Source: Bradysia coprophila
Taxonomy: Eukaryota; Arthropoda; Insecta; Diptera; Sciaridae
Direction: 5' to 3'
Assembly (NCBI RefSeq): GCF_014529535.1
Contig: NW_023503785.1
Span: 868,001 to 932,000 of the forward strand
Length of the DNA stretch: 64,000 nt
Below are positions 1-11,835 of this stretch, one piece after another. The notes beneath the pieces are model-generated. The model was not told where the DNA came from, did no database searches, and saw only the letters and a program-made list of their open reading frames with translations. Both the position numbers and the translations under genes were made by a program. How positions within the stretch are numbered: the first letter of the stretch is position 1; each line of letters begins with the position of its first letter.

Positions 1-1055
1 AGTCAAATCCCGTGCTGTCATAATTCTAAGTGTAATTCTGAATTCTTGAAACTTGAAGGTACTCGGAGAAATTGCGAAGCGTGTCTTTGTCGCAGCAACG
101 CTCGAGAGCCGGAGGGCCGATGAGGAAAAATTTCCGGAAAAACGCGTTAGGTTAAGTTTTTCAAAACCATCGGACGCCCGAGATGCCATGAGTGAGGTTG
201 AAAACTGATGAACTGGGCTTACGCCAAGCTAGTGAATCAGCATCGATTACCACCAGCGGGTGAACTTATAAACAACAGACACGCGTTGAATAAACATTCA
301 TAATCCGCACAATGATGAAAAAATGTCGTGTTACCGCGCACGGATGTGCTCAAGAATTTAAGCGCCTGGCTTGATGCAAAAATGATCATATCTACTGCAA
401 TTACCGGAATATAGCAGAAGCTAGGGATTCCCATGCTCGATAGATAATGAGAGCTGACATCGAAAAGCAAATATACTTTTAACCAGGTATTGCTTAGCCT
501 TCCAAAAGTAACGGCTACCAGGCTACTTTCGTGACACAGAGGGTTCTGAGCAGGGAAAGTGAAACCTTTAGTTGGTAAACATTATTGAAGCTTTCAACCT
601 TTAATTTTCGTTCTATCAGGTGGGCTGAGCAGCCGAGTCTGAGTAAGAGAACGAAAGAGCTGAGTTAGAAAATAAATCGCAGGTGGAACCGAGAAACGAG
701 TCGTTTGTCGAAAAGGTTCCAGCTGAGACAAGAAAACTAGTGATGATGGTAGTCAACGGATTCGTGCGATGCAGTAGGACAGGCTTAAACCGTAACTGTG
801 CATAGAAGACACAAAGTCCTGGTCCAATTACTATTCAACGAGTTGAAGAGCTCAACGAACGAAGTGTTGATGCGTAGTTAGGACGTTGGAGCGAAAGTTC
901 TCTTGTCTGTGTCATTAAGTATCTTTAAATTTAATTCGGGTGAACAGTAGCAATTAATTCACGTATGAGCTAAACTGTGTTCCGAGATTAAATAATTTGA
1001 CTGCGCTTAACGGCTATAGCAGTCTTCATACTTCAACGATCTTATAAAAGTTTGA
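1..1055. other. Non-coding stretch, nothing recognised
   Basis: No open frame here resembles a known family, and the longest are short and lack domain-like sequence. Several short inverted repeats occur but no terminal repeats or target duplications were found. It may be the 5' part of the structured region that follows or an old transposon remnant; neither can be supported. Confidence 0.4.
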
Positions 1056-1058
1056 CTA

Positions 1059-1509
1059 ACCAATTTGCTAGCAAAAATGAATTGGTTGTAGTCCTGAGTA
1101 GGTGTTTTGAGCGACGGGCTCACCTAGTCGATGACGCCATAAAGCAAACAGTACACTACTGTTATCACAGCGTTGAGCTATCAGTGTGACTACCTTCACG
1201 TGCTGTGTAAACTTTGCTGAGCGTCAGTCTGACCAACTGAATTTTATGGCTGCAAGCCAGTTAAAATGAATTGGTTGAGAATGTTGCTGAAGAGAAAGGT
1301 GCTTTCTCGTTGAGAGCAGAAATTATTCTGATTTATTATGACTGTGCTAGTAGGTAGCAGTCAGAAGAGTTGCTTGAAGCTACTCGTGGTCACCGATATG
1401 CTATGACCTTATCAGAAGCCTGACTTATTCAGAGTAAAAACTTTGTGAACATCGCGTTGACCAATTTGTGTATTTTAGCAGGTAAGATTATGCTAAAATA
1501 GAAATTGGT
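1059..1509. other. Three related hairpins with CCAATT/AATTGG stems
   Basis: Three hairpins share the same outer stem, ACCAATT or ACCAAC paired with AATTGGT. They lie at 1059-1086, 1232-1275 and 1460-1509. The third is the strongest: a 7-bp outer stem, a small internal loop, a 10-bp inner stem (TATTTTAGCA with TGCTAAAATA) and a 10-nt loop. A fourth 5' arm, ACCAATTTATGGGAAAATAG, starts near 1554 without its partner. Smaller stem-loops lie between them, for example around 1101-1128 and 1519-1547. The repeated shared stem suggests structured RNA or a degenerate tandem duplication, but no known RNA family is recognised. Confidence 0.4.
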
Positions 1510-1789
1510 TATAAAAAGACGTGTTCGCAGCATAAGGCTGAACGTCGGGGTCACCAATTTATGGGAAAATAGTAATGAAACAAGAAATGTTTCCTCCATA
1601 ATTATTTATTTATTGAGATCTGAACTCGATGAGAGCTGAGAGCTGAGATGGATCTGCTTCTCTCCGATACATAAATCGTTCTTATATACCAATCTAAATG
1701 TCAAATGTACAAATCATGAACGTTCTGGAAAACGTCAAAACTAAATGACAGTTTACAATGAGTGCGTTTAGTGCGCGCGAGACAAATGT

Positions 1790-2737
1790 GTGCAGTGTTG
1801 CCACAATGACATTTCAAGCATAGTAGATACCATTCCTAACGATTTTATTCCAGATAATGATGAAATGAGAAAGGTGCAACGAAACTGGGACCTACCGGTG
1901 ATTAGGAGCAGTTTTAGCGAGATGTTAGATTCTAGTGAACCTGTTACTCGTGCTAGAATACTTGCGTCATCTACCAAAGAATCTTCAAAGTGGCTGAAGT
2001 GGCTCAAAGTTGTCCCATCGAGTCAACTAGGTTTACTATTAGATAACAATGCAGCGAGAATTGCTGTTGGTCTTCGTTTAGGATCCCAGTGTGAAGAGTA
2101 CAAGTGTAATTGTGGTAGTGTGGTTAAGAAGGACGGTTTGCATGGTTTATCGTGCACGATTCGTTAACACGATTCTGTCAATAATGTTTTTGGTCATGCA
2201 TTTTCCTCTGCAGGATTTCCCAATATTTTGCAACCACCTAGAGACGACGGTAAAAGACCTGATGGTATGACAGTAGTTCCGTGGAGTCATGGAAAATCAC
2301 TTTTATGGGATGTAACAATACGTGATACTTTGGCTCCTTCATACATCAGTGAATCCTCTAAGAAAGCAGGGTCTATTGCAGATAAAGCGGAGAGATTTAA
2401 GCATAATCATTATATACGTCTTAAAGAAAACTATTTATTTACCCCCCTTGCCTTTGAATCATTAGGTTGCATGGGTCCAGAAACAAAGAAATTTATTGAC
2501 AAGTTGGGATCGTTGATGAAGAGAGCATCAGGGGAGCCACGTTCCAAAGATTATCTGTTGCAGAAAATTTCTATTGCTATACAAAGAGGCAATGCGTCAT
2601 GTATTCTTGGAACTTCAGGAAGTAATAGAGCGGATGATTTGTATTTATTGTAATATTTGTTGATTGAAAAGATCGTTTTTTTACTGACTGCGCCGTATGC
2701 GAGCAGTCTTTTTTTTCGCTTTGAATAAATAAATAAT
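1790..2737 (+). pseudogene. 3' end of non-LTR retrotransposon with R2-like C-terminal endonuclease
   Basis: This is the C-terminal part of a reverse transcriptase polyprotein, in one frame from about 1790 to the stop at 2653 except for a single TAA at 2165-2167. Visible motifs are a Cys/His cluster (CNCG, then GLHGLSC) followed by DDGKRPDG and LLWDVT, which fit the RPD...D signature of restriction-like endonucleases of R2-type elements. The end GEPRSKDYLLQKISIAIQRG matches the other copies in the window. The 3' UTR (2654-2737) has a GC-rich stem-loop (CTGACTGC...GAGCAGT) and ends in an AATA-rich tail, as in the copy near 22.85 kb. The reverse-transcriptase domain is missing, as expected of a 5'-truncated insertion. 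The exact clade is not assigned. Confidence 0.75.
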
Positions 2738-3344
2738 GTATGTCTACGGAAAAGATGAGGAAATTTTTCCATACAAATTGTATTGTCAATCGTCTCATAA
2801 ATCGAATGTTTTACGTCAAATTATAATAATAAGTAAAAATCGCAATTTTCTTATCATTCCACGCGGTTTCTCAGAAGGAAGTTTACGTTAAACAAACATG
2901 ATGTTTTACAGCACTCATCGAACCGTTTTATATCGATGAAATATTCCATATACCTAAACAATAATAGAAATTATGCTTTTAAAAGACATTACGTGTTAAG
3001 AACGAAGATTTGCGATTGCTACCATTCAAAGAAACGCTAAGCTCCATCGGAGAAATTGAAAATCGTGATATTTAGTTGAATGAGGCCCTAAACTTATTTT
3101 GTTGTCCAGCCGATGAAAACAGTCGGCGGCTGGCGGCGGCTGATGTCATATTTTTGTATCGGCGGCGCTCCTCTAAGGATGGTAAGAATTTTTTGTGGGC
3201 CCCTTTCGTCCCGAACCCCGAACCATCGCACACCCCTACTATTTAAACATGTTTTGTTAAATGTCAACTTGATAAAATCATTTTTTTTTCTTCAAGTTTG
3301 CTTTTCGCACAATCTCTAATGAGTGTGTTTTGTGTGGAACGTCC
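2738..3344. other. Non-coding stretch, nothing recognised
   Basis: AT-rich sequence with short open frames only. A small GC-rich patch with GGCGGC repeats lies at about 3123-3170. No terminal repeats or coding similarity recognised. Confidence 0.4.
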
Positions 3345-3383
3345 CAAAGTTATAAACACTGAAAACAGTGTTTATATACTTTG
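3345..3383. mobile_element. 39-bp palindromic remnant of the CAAAGTA MITE family
   Basis: Two arms, CAAAGTTATAAACACTG and CAGTGTTTATATACTTTG, are separated by four bases. The arm is almost identical to the terminal repeat of the MITE at 34491-34773 (CAAAGTATATAAACACTG). GGAACGT occurs on both sides, as expected of a slightly eroded target duplication. It looks like an element reduced to its two ends. Confidence 0.6.
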
Positions 3384-3504
3384 GGAACGTGGCATATACC
3401 AACATAACAACAACATGAAAATGCACTAGCTGGAATCAAGGCGGTTGGAGAACGATGAAATCACTTTGTACAAAATTATGCACAACATCATTGATACATC
3501 TTTA

Positions 3505-3675
3505 TGCTCAAAACAAACGAGGATTGAGAACGTGTTTTGGTCCTATTTTTCATGACGAAATTTTCGAAACTGTCAAATGAAGTTAGAACTTTTTCTATTC
3601 AAAATCGGGATTGCTGCATCTGTCAATGAAAACTAGGACCAAAACACGTTTTCAATGCCTCGTTTGTTTTGAGCA
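3505..3675. mobile_element. 171-bp MITE, TTA target duplication (Harbinger-like)
   Basis: Terminal inverted repeats of about 40 bp begin TGCTCAAAACAAACGAGG and end with its complement. Both flanks carry TTA, the 3-bp TWA-type duplication typical of PIF/Harbinger elements. A second copy with the same ends and the same TTA duplication is at 47822-47993. There is no coding capacity. Confidence 0.75.
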
Positions 3676-4020
3676 TTAAGTAATTCACTATCGTATCACA
3701 ACCAAGTCAGACCGAGTCGCCTACAACATCAACGAGTCTTTTACCTACCAACTGTTTCGTCCAACATTGAGGATAATGAACCGATACACCGTATGCAGCG
3801 GAATCATGACACGTTTTTTCCTGAGTTAAATTTATTTACTGATTCGTTTCATTCATTCAAATCGCGGGTCAAGAATAAGTTCGAATTCTAGACCTTTTTG
3901 GCTCGTATTAGTTAATTGATGATGATTAGATTTTAGATTTTGTCTATTCTATTCTATTGTTTCATTTAAGATTAAATATGTTATTGGGAGAAATCCTGTT
4001 TATTTGATCTATAAATAAAT

Positions 4021-4249
4021 CCCAACAAAAATCTCTTCGAGAAAAGCGTGACGCAGTCTTTGAAGTACGATTTCTAAAATGAATGATATCGCTAGAGTTG
4101 CTTTCAGCTTCGTTACGCAAAAATTAAATTTTACACCCAATTTTAGTTCAAACAAGCTGGCTTAGTTTTTCTCATTATCTGCCAAATAATTTTTACCAAA
4201 AAAAAAATTTGATTGGAAACAACCAAAATTTTACCAAAAAAATCTGCGT
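4021..4249. mobile_element. Single arm of a foldback element
   Basis: Begins CCCAACAAAAATCTCTTCGA and runs to AATCTGCG. It matches one arm of the complete foldback at 42340-42852 and of the truncated copy at 53861-54181. The opposite arm is absent, so this is a solo arm or deletion product. Confidence 0.7.
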
Positions 4250-4826
4250 GTGTGTAACTTAACGAAACTAAAACTCACCTGAAAGTAGGGTGCGAAACCA
4301 ATGCTATGAAAACTTTGATGTATGATAATGTGAATGTTATTAGCCCCATGTCTCAAACTTTGCATAAATTATCAGTTACCACCGATACCGTCAAATTTTA
4401 ACGTTTTTCATATGTGCAATGGTTGGTTTACCGCTGTTCTACACGAAACAAAAAAACATCAATTCACCATACCAACATTGAAAACATAAACTGAAAGTTC
4501 AAGTGTTCAACTGAAAGTTCTATTTTCTCCGCACTTTTCTTACTAGAAATGCCATTCGACCAGTCGTCAACAATACACACTTTTCTCACGGCCTATTTTC
4601 ATTATTTTCTTTTTAGAGTGCGTCACTCTTCCATAAAAAAAAGTATCACGAGGAGTCATCTCATTTCTCTATCTCTCTCTCTCTATCTGATTTTTCGATA
4701 TATTTTTGGATTATCATGATCTTTGTTAATAGCGTTGCAAGTAACACCTAAAGTGCCAATAGAAGATTGGCTCGTTTTTTTATTTTTGTATTTTCAATAG
4801 CAAATAAATATATATACAATCATAAA
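4250..4826. other. Non-coding stretch
   Basis: AT-rich sequence with a short CT-rich run near 4665-4690. No gene or recognised repeat. Confidence 0.4.
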
Positions 4827-7145
4827 TTATAAAATAAAATAAATCTCCTCCAAGTTGCGACCTGACTCGAAAGTACCCATGATACTAGCCGCATTCCCCC
4901 TCTGAATAGCAATGCTAATATTTTGTTTAAAAAACTTCGTGGCACGTTTTTCACCAGTTGCAGCAACGAGCAGGCGACCGAGCTCATCGGTGAACGATTT
5001 CGCTTCCTCACACCATGGCCCCAATGTTTCCACAGCGAAAGGCAATAAAATGATATTTTTTTCCTTGATAGCTTTGTAAAGATTGTGCTTGTTCAACGCT
5101 GCTTTTTCCGCTGCTCTACCAGCTTTGACCTTTGATATGTTGATATAGGATGCCGCTAAAGTGCCCACGCATGTTGCGTCCCATGCCAGACAGGAACCTC
5201 GTTTCCATGGTATTAATGTTATTCCGTCTAAACGTTTTCCGTCATCTCTGAACAACCCGTCAGGCTCTAGTTTTGCAGGGACATTCGCTGAATGAAGTGT
5301 TCTATGAATTATATTATTTAACTCACTGTGTTTTGCTTATTTTCCAATGTTTTTCAAACAGCTAAGGCCATGAATTCCGGATTTCTCAACTAACTTTCCA
5401 CATCTGGCACAAGTATGTTCATTGCACATATCAGCTCCCAATCGTAAGGCCATTGAAATTCTGAACGTATTATCATCTAGCAGTGTTCCAATATTCTTTG
5501 ATGGGAGAACAGATAACCATAAACTTGATTCATATTCGCTGCTAGCTTTGAATAATGCATTCTGTTTATCTGTTTTGAACTGTTATGACGATATAATTCT
5601 TTTAGTGTTAATTTTGTCCCACTGATTTTGTGTGGCCATTGCATTTATAGGTACGATATTTTTCATTGAATTCCAAATAGCGATTCCTTCTTCATAGAAA
5701 GCATCTTCCACAAGGTCAGAAGTTGTAACACTTAGTATCGAGTTGACCAAAGAAGAAGTTGATGTCACAGATGAAAGGAATGCTGGAAGCACAATGTCAG
5801 CTATTTTGCGTATACCGATACCGCCCATATGACACGGCAGTGAGTAAACTGAAAGTTGATAATCGTTTAGTTTAATATTACAAATCGTCTCAATTGCTTT
5901 CTTCAAAGATAAGTCAATCTTGCTGATGATGTGTGGAAATTTCCATAATGGTGTTGTACGAAGAAAATAAATAAGTTTTGGGATTCCGAAACAGTGTTTC
6001 AAAATGAAATAAGCCATATGAGATTTTAGAATGTTCAGGCGACTGAAAAGCAATTCCATCTCTGCTATTTTCTTATCGAACACTGGCTCCACGGCTGCCA
6101 TGGTCAATGGTGCACCAAGTAATGTAAGATCTTTCTCTCCAACAACTTTCATACCAGGAAAAAGCTCATTGATCGTTGTCATTCCAACTGTTGCCTCATC
6201 ACTTAATTGGAATAACTCACACTTATCGAAATTAATGTTTAAGCCCATTGTTTTGAACTTTTGTTGAATCATAATTAAATCGCTCTTAACTGTTTCTGCC
6301 TCACCAATCAAAGTTCCATCATCTAGGAACCAGATGTTCAATTCTGATTTGATTTCTTCTTTTGGTTGAATTGCTAAGCTAAACATCAATGGACCGGACG
6401 GATCACCTTGTTGGACACCGACTTCGGATGAGATTCTATAATCACCAAAAAACAACGTTGTTGGAGCGGCGTAACACTGATGAAAGAAACGATATAATCT
6501 TGGTGTCGATTTCAAAATTGCCTTTAAAAGATCATCTCGTTCTATCGCATTGAAAGCATTGCTCAGATCAACCTTCACCATGATTTTGTTCTTGCCTCGA
6601 TTTTGAAACATGAATGACCTTACTGCATGGACAGCTGATTCTACACCACCTTTTATTGCGACACCTACTTGTTTCGAGAATAAAATTGGTGATACATTAC
6701 CAAATTCAGATCTGCAAGCCATTTTTGAAGTCAAACGTCGAAATGTACAGCCAACAGCAATGGGTCTTACTCCGCCATCATCTTTTGTCAATGCGCACAG
6801 ATTTGCTCCGTAAACAATCGATAATACGTCCTTATTAACATCACCTGAGAGCATCAAATTTGATAGCTTTGTTATCGCTGATATGAGTTTCACACTCGCT
6901 TCTCCATTCGATTTACAAATCATGTCTTTTAGATGTTGTGGCGATAGACCATCGATACCAGAAGCGGATCCATTAGGAAAACTGAATATCGCTGAATAAA
7001 CTTGCCTCTCCTCGACAACAACATATTCCAAATCATCATCGACCGGTGGTATATCGATATTTCTGCTTGGTAATGGATGTTTAGTCAGGAGGCGTTTGTA
7101 TGTCTCTTCATTATCCTTAGCTAATTCATTAGAAGATGATAGCAA
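4827..7145 (-). pseudogene. Non-LTR retrotransposon: reverse transcriptase plus R2-like endonuclease, frameshifted
   Basis: The largest copy of the R2-like lineage. The frame 7145 to 5583 (about 520 codons) carries the reverse-transcriptase domain. Visible motifs are ASGIDGLSPQHLK, VRPIAVGCTFRRL, MVKVDLSNAFNAIERDDLL, GVQQGDPSGPLMFSLA and the catalytic FLDDGT. After a break near 5580 the polyprotein continues in shifted frames with LLDDNTFRISMALRLG and a CARCG...GIHGLSC Cys/His cluster (5555-5370). It ends in the endonuclease frame 5255-4827 (DDGKRLDG, LAWDAT, ISIAIQRGNAASIMGTF). The canonical RPD is RLD here, another sign of decay. The frame is open at its left end without an obvious ATG, so the 5' part is missing. 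The hAT insertion at 7326 lies just upstream and may have split this element. Confidence 0.8.
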
Positions 7146-7725
7146 TTGGCTCGTTCGGTATGTGTTTTGTATGTAGATGGAAGCACGTGGTTCTGGTGGT
7201 TTTGAAATTCAGCCTCTCTATGTTGCCCACATTGCAATGTCAAACATATGTGCAAGGTCTTTAATTTGTGCTAAGTGAAGTCCTTTTTCATCAAGCGTAA
7301 CCTTTCAATTAAAATATCTTGAAATTAGGGATGAGCGGGTTGAGGTTTTTTCGAAACCCGCCCGAACCCGACCCGACCCGTTATCCGTTTTTAAAACCCG
7401 ACATATGGAAACCCGATAGATTTTTAACCCGCCCGAACCCGGCCCAACCCGGTATCTATTTGTAAAACCCGCCCAAAACCCGGCCCGACTAGTAAAATCT
7501 GTACAGAAAAAATAAATATAAAACGAAGTGTGTCGACGCTAATAGATTTCACTCTAGTCACTAGAGTCTAGTGGTAAGTAAAGTTAAATCGAACGTATAT
7601 TATTATAAATATTTTTGATTAGAAAAGATATATTTGACTAAAATCTAAAAATTATCGAAGTACAACTGTTTTCTGATGGACAGCAGGTCCAACTACATTA
7701 CAATGTATAAGGATTTTCCTTGTCA

Positions 7726-9830
7726 TCACTGTTTCAAATCTACATTCTCAGAGATCATCACCATTTGTGAAAGCGTTCTAGCGCCTAGTCGGGTTCTTCG
7801 TGGTGTCATTGCACGTCCAGCATCGGAAAAAGTACGCTCATCTGAAGCTTCTGATGCTGGAATAGCCAATATGCGACGAGCCACTCTCTGCAAAATTGGG
7901 AAGTCTTTCGCTCCTCGCCAATATTCCAAAATGTCAAATTTGTCTGAAAATGGATCTTTATAAAGAAAAATTTAAGGTAAAATGAACCTGAATTTACCAT
8001 CCGAGATTTCTGCAAACTTAGAGGTTAAATAACGATTTAATTCTGGAATATCTTTGCATGTATTGGAATCATCGTCTTGGAATTTCTTAAATCTTGAAGA
8101 TTGTACTGGTTGTTCTTCTACTTCTTGAATTTCTGACACCGAAACAGCACTACCATGTACTTCCTCTTCTTCTTCTTCCATCCATTGTTGAAGTAAAGCG
8201 ATTGCTTTCCTTTTGTTTGACGAGGTTGCAAATTTCAGTGATTTGTACCTATATCAATGAGAGAGAAATATGATTGCAAATTTGGCTTGCTGTTCAATCT
8301 TTAATGATAAAGATGAAAGTTTTTAAATCAAGAATCGTAACATAACCCACCTCGGATCAAGCATACAAGCCGCGTAATGTAATGTGTCGATAACGCAGTA
8401 TTCTTCCATGCAAACCTTTGCTTGTCCCTTCAGTTTACGCATTTCAGCTGAATCATCCTTTTTCACCTTAATGTGATCCCGTAGTTCATGGTAGCAAAGA
8501 GCCACACGATTGATGGTCGGATATGTGTGTGCACTTAACATCTCGCTGCATTCTTTAAATGGTGTTAGGTATTCTATCAACTCCTTGACGATATTATCAT
8601 CAATTGGTATCAGGAGGTCTAGTCTGTCTTTCGTGAGTAGTAATTTCTTCACATCATCTGCCGCTTGTTGATAGGAGTTCAATGGAAAAAATAAGCTGTT
8701 GAATCTTGTCGGCGTCTCTTGTTGCAGTTTGTGTTCCAGTTGGGAATTCAAGCTCGGTCGCTTGAAAAATGTTGTTAACTCCTTGACTCCGGAGATTGTA
8801 CTTTGAATTAGTGGACACTCATTCTGCAAGTTGAATAGTTTTTTCGGAAGTACTGGTTTTCCTTTTGAAGCCTTCTTTGCGATTTCTTCATCCGTCGGTA
8901 CGGCTCGTTCATTAAACGTCCATTCGTTGCAAGAATTTATTCTATGACATTCGCACGGTCGCCGATTATCGAATATCTTTAACATATTTTTACCACTGTC
9001 AGTCGAATGTTGTCAGTGCTTTTTTTCTGTGCCATAAATTTATCCATTCCTAATGTATATCGCTGAAGTTTCCATTCTTCATCGATTAAATGGGCCGTCA
9101 ACGACAGAAACGTGTTCGATTGATATTTTTCGTACCATAAGTCCTTAGTGTAAGCGAAGTTAGGATAAGTTGGTGCTTTTTCTAGTTTCGACTTAATGTC
9201 GACGTGAACTTGATCGTATACTTGGGGAAAATACGTACGCTTAAGAGTGGTTCGATGTTTAATAATTTCTTTAACTGGTTGCGACCCGAATTTCGCTCCA
9301 AAGTTTATTAACTTTTGGGCAATATACAAAAAACCATCCGATTCGACTCTTCTCAACGGCTCGAGATCCTTTGCAAACCCTTGTGTTATATCTCGGTTCA
9401 AATTATCGATACTGTCTTTAGGAACGGCTTTTCGAAACATGTTGTTAATCATCACATCGTTTGATTTATTTGTTGTTCGCGATGTTTTTGGTTTCACTGA
9501 ACAAGAGTGCCGTGCCAGTGTACTGGTCCCCAGGTGAGACTTATATATGTACAATGTAGTACAATCGATGCACTTGAAAATGCTAGTTCGTCTCCCGTCA
9601 ATTACCGCTTCGACAAAATTTTTCCAAGCGGGTGAATGATGTTTTCTTCCATTGTGTGTCTTGTTTTGAAACGTCAACCGACTGCTCTCGCTGGCAAGTA
9701 AGCGAGCTATATCCTTCTTTAGGCATTCATCTGGAATAGCTGCGCTTGATGCTGATTCAGTGTTTATGTCGTCATCGCCATTATCGTCGAAAAACGCGTT
9801 TATTGTATCCCAATCCTGACGTTCATCCAT
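7726..9830 (-). pseudogene. hAT transposase (BED finger, hAT dimerisation domain), frame-disrupted
   Basis: The first in-frame ATG is at 9830. Exon 1 (to about 8990) encodes an acidic N-terminus, a BED-type zinc finger (SPAWKNF, then FKCIDC...LARHSC) and the start of the catalytic region. Near 8985-9000 the frame breaks: the upstream frame stops at 8979 while SGKNMLKIFDNRRPCECHR continues in another frame, so part of the RNase-H-like domain seems lost. The rest fits introns with GT-AG ends: exon to 8351 (ends LDPR), exon 8248-7998 (starts YKSLKF), exon 7955-7726. The last carries the hAT C-terminal dimerisation motif (PILQRVARRILAIPASEASD, then ERTFSDAGR). The element looks structurally complete but probably cannot make active transposase as read. 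Confidence 0.85.
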
Positions 9831-10094
9831 TTTCTGTTGAAAATTCAAAGAAAAATCCTAAATGTAATTCTTTCTTACAAGAAACTGATAAGAAATTCTT
9901 AGTTCTTACAAGAAGAGTGATGGAGGTTCAACTTTTATTAAAGAAATTTGAAGAAGCTTACACAAGGATTTCTTTCTAACAAAACAACGAAAATGCTTTT
10001 TCTTAAGGCTTAAGGCTGGCTTCTTCAGTTAAAATTTCTTAGTAAAACAGTGCCGTTTGTAAACTTTCTCATTTTAATATGCTCATCTGGATTG

Positions 10095-10475
10095 TTACAA
10101 ATTCAGTTTAGTTCTACGTTTAGGTACTCCTGTGTCATCAATCTCAGCTGTTTCTTGTAAGTGTCTGCCCTCTTCAGCAATGGAATCTTTGATATCGCAA
10201 GCCTTTTCCTTCGCCTTGTCTCTTTCGGTTGGCGATTCTTCGTCAGTCGAGCTGGACTCGTAAACAACACCCTTTTTGTTAGGTGTGGGACAGTATCGAA
10301 TAACGTTACTTCTTCGTAATTCCGGTATTACGTATGGATGACCTCTTTTGGGTTTTTTCGTACGTCGGTTCCTGTTGTTGAGAGATGCTTTGTTGTTGGG
10401 GTTGGACTGTCCAGTGGAATTGGTTTTTTCTATGAAAATCTTTAATAACGAAATCGAACCAAAATCACAATTCAT
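10095..10475 (-). CDS. Second ORF inside the hAT element, unknown function
   Basis: A 126-codon ORF with an ATG at 10475, on the same strand as and upstream of the transposase. It is basic in the first half (NRNRRTKKPKRGHPYVIPEL, plausibly a nuclear-localisation segment) and charged in the second half (SSSTDEESPTERDKAKEKA). No domain is recognised. It could be an accessory protein, a 5' exon of another transcript, or chance. Its position between transposon ends makes it element cargo rather than a host gene. Confidence 0.4.
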   Translation of the reverse strand: MNCDFGSISLLKIFIEKTNSTGQSNPNNKASLNNRNRRTKKPKRGHPYVIPELRRSNVIRYCPTPNKKGVVYESSSTDEESPTERDKAKEKACDIKDSIAEEGRHLQETAEIDDTGVPKRRTKLNL

Positions 10476-11224
10476 TGAACACGTGGGACTAAATAATGTG
10501 TGAGTCTTTAGTAATGTGTACTTACTTTCGGATTGCTTCTAAAAAGAAGCAAGTAACGAAATTAATTTTTGATTACGTACAGCTAGTACGTGACAACAAA
10601 ACTTGATAATCACTTAAGTAAATGAACAAAAATAAAAACAGATTTCAACGTTAACATAACAACGGATGAAAACAAAACTAAATGAAATACTTATTAGAAC
10701 TGTTGTAGCGGAGAATTTGTCAAATCAAAATCAAATTAAGTTCAGTGATTTATATTGTTTGAATGTGACAGGTGAAACGCTTCAACAACAGGCTACCAAA
10801 TGATTGTCATAAAAGTGGCTGAGTTCAAACGTGGACTGTACATAAAGAATACATTCATATTTATTGTTAAAGATTCATAATTTAAAATTGATAACATCAA
10901 ACTTTCAGATAAATGATGACAAATAAATAGACGGACGAGAAGACTATTCGACTGCAGGCAAAATCTGTGACTTTACTTACATTAAGTAACTGTACTGAAC
11001 TAATGAACTAATCATTTCTATAGTCGTTTCAAATATGTCTGGTTGATTCGGGCTTTGATTTCAAAACCCGCCCAAACCCGGCCCAACCCGAAATTCATTT
11101 TTTGAAACCCGACTCAGAGCCAACCCGAAGTACTCACAGCCCGCCCGCCCAAAACCCGACGGGCCGGGTCGGGTTTGCGGGTTACCCGAATCTTCGGGTC
11201 AACCCGCTCATCCCTACTTGAAAT

Positions 11225-11825
11225 TGTCAATAACGTGGCAACGTATAAAAAACAAAAACCAAAACCCACCAGAAACCGGTGGCGATCTACTTGTCAACGG
11301 ACAATACATAAACAAATTCCTTAATCTATTGGAGGGAGAAAATAAGGCATGTGCATACGTGCACATGTGAAAAAATTATTTGTTCACCGAGGGAGGAAAA
11401 GTTGGAAATTTTATTTTGAGGGTGTTGCGACACAATAGAACATTTTTCAAAACAAAGGCTCCCGAAGTTTCAGCTTACCTGCGTTGTTAAAAGTATATTC
11501 TGGTGCGGCATGAGATTTGGTCATTGCAAATGATTATTAATCTGAATTTAAAGTTTGCAGACGCACCACATGAGGCATCTTATGGCATCTTTACATTTTC
11601 TATTATAATGCGACCATAAATACTGGAATATTGCATAGTGTAAATCATTCATACGACTATCCAGCATTTTAACTAATCAAATTTTATAAATCAATAAAAC
11701 GTTTATTGTAAACAGTGCAACGGTGCAACAACAACGATAAATTTAACCAATTTTATATGCTTCCATTAAATTTACAACTTGTAGCAATCAAATTCTCGCC
11801 ATGAAAGTAAATTTTATGAAATACG
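11225..11825. other. Non-coding stretch
   Basis: AT-rich sequence between the hAT element and the nested RTE insertions. It begins with the continuation of the site the hAT element interrupted. No gene recognised. Confidence 0.4.
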
Positions 11826-11835
11826 AACGGAAATT

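Larger units (their letters stand above)
7326..11216 (-). mobile_element. hAT DNA transposon with 8-bp target duplication
   Basis: The ends are inverted repeats: TAGGGATGAGCGGGTTGA at 7326 and its exact complement ending at 11216. The 8-bp sequence CTTGAAAT directly abuts both ends (7318-7325 and 11217-11224), which defines a 3,891-bp hAT insertion. The subterminal ~170 bp at each end are filled with AACCCGCCCGAACCCG-type repeats, probably transposase-binding clusters by analogy with other hAT elements. Inside, on the minus strand, lie a transposase gene and a second ORF. The preserved duplication implies a relatively recent insertion. Confidence 0.93.

Noticed and set aside
4827-7145. Site-specific R2 insertion in 28S rDNA
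   Set aside because: The endonuclease is R2-like but there is no rDNA sequence around any of the four copies.
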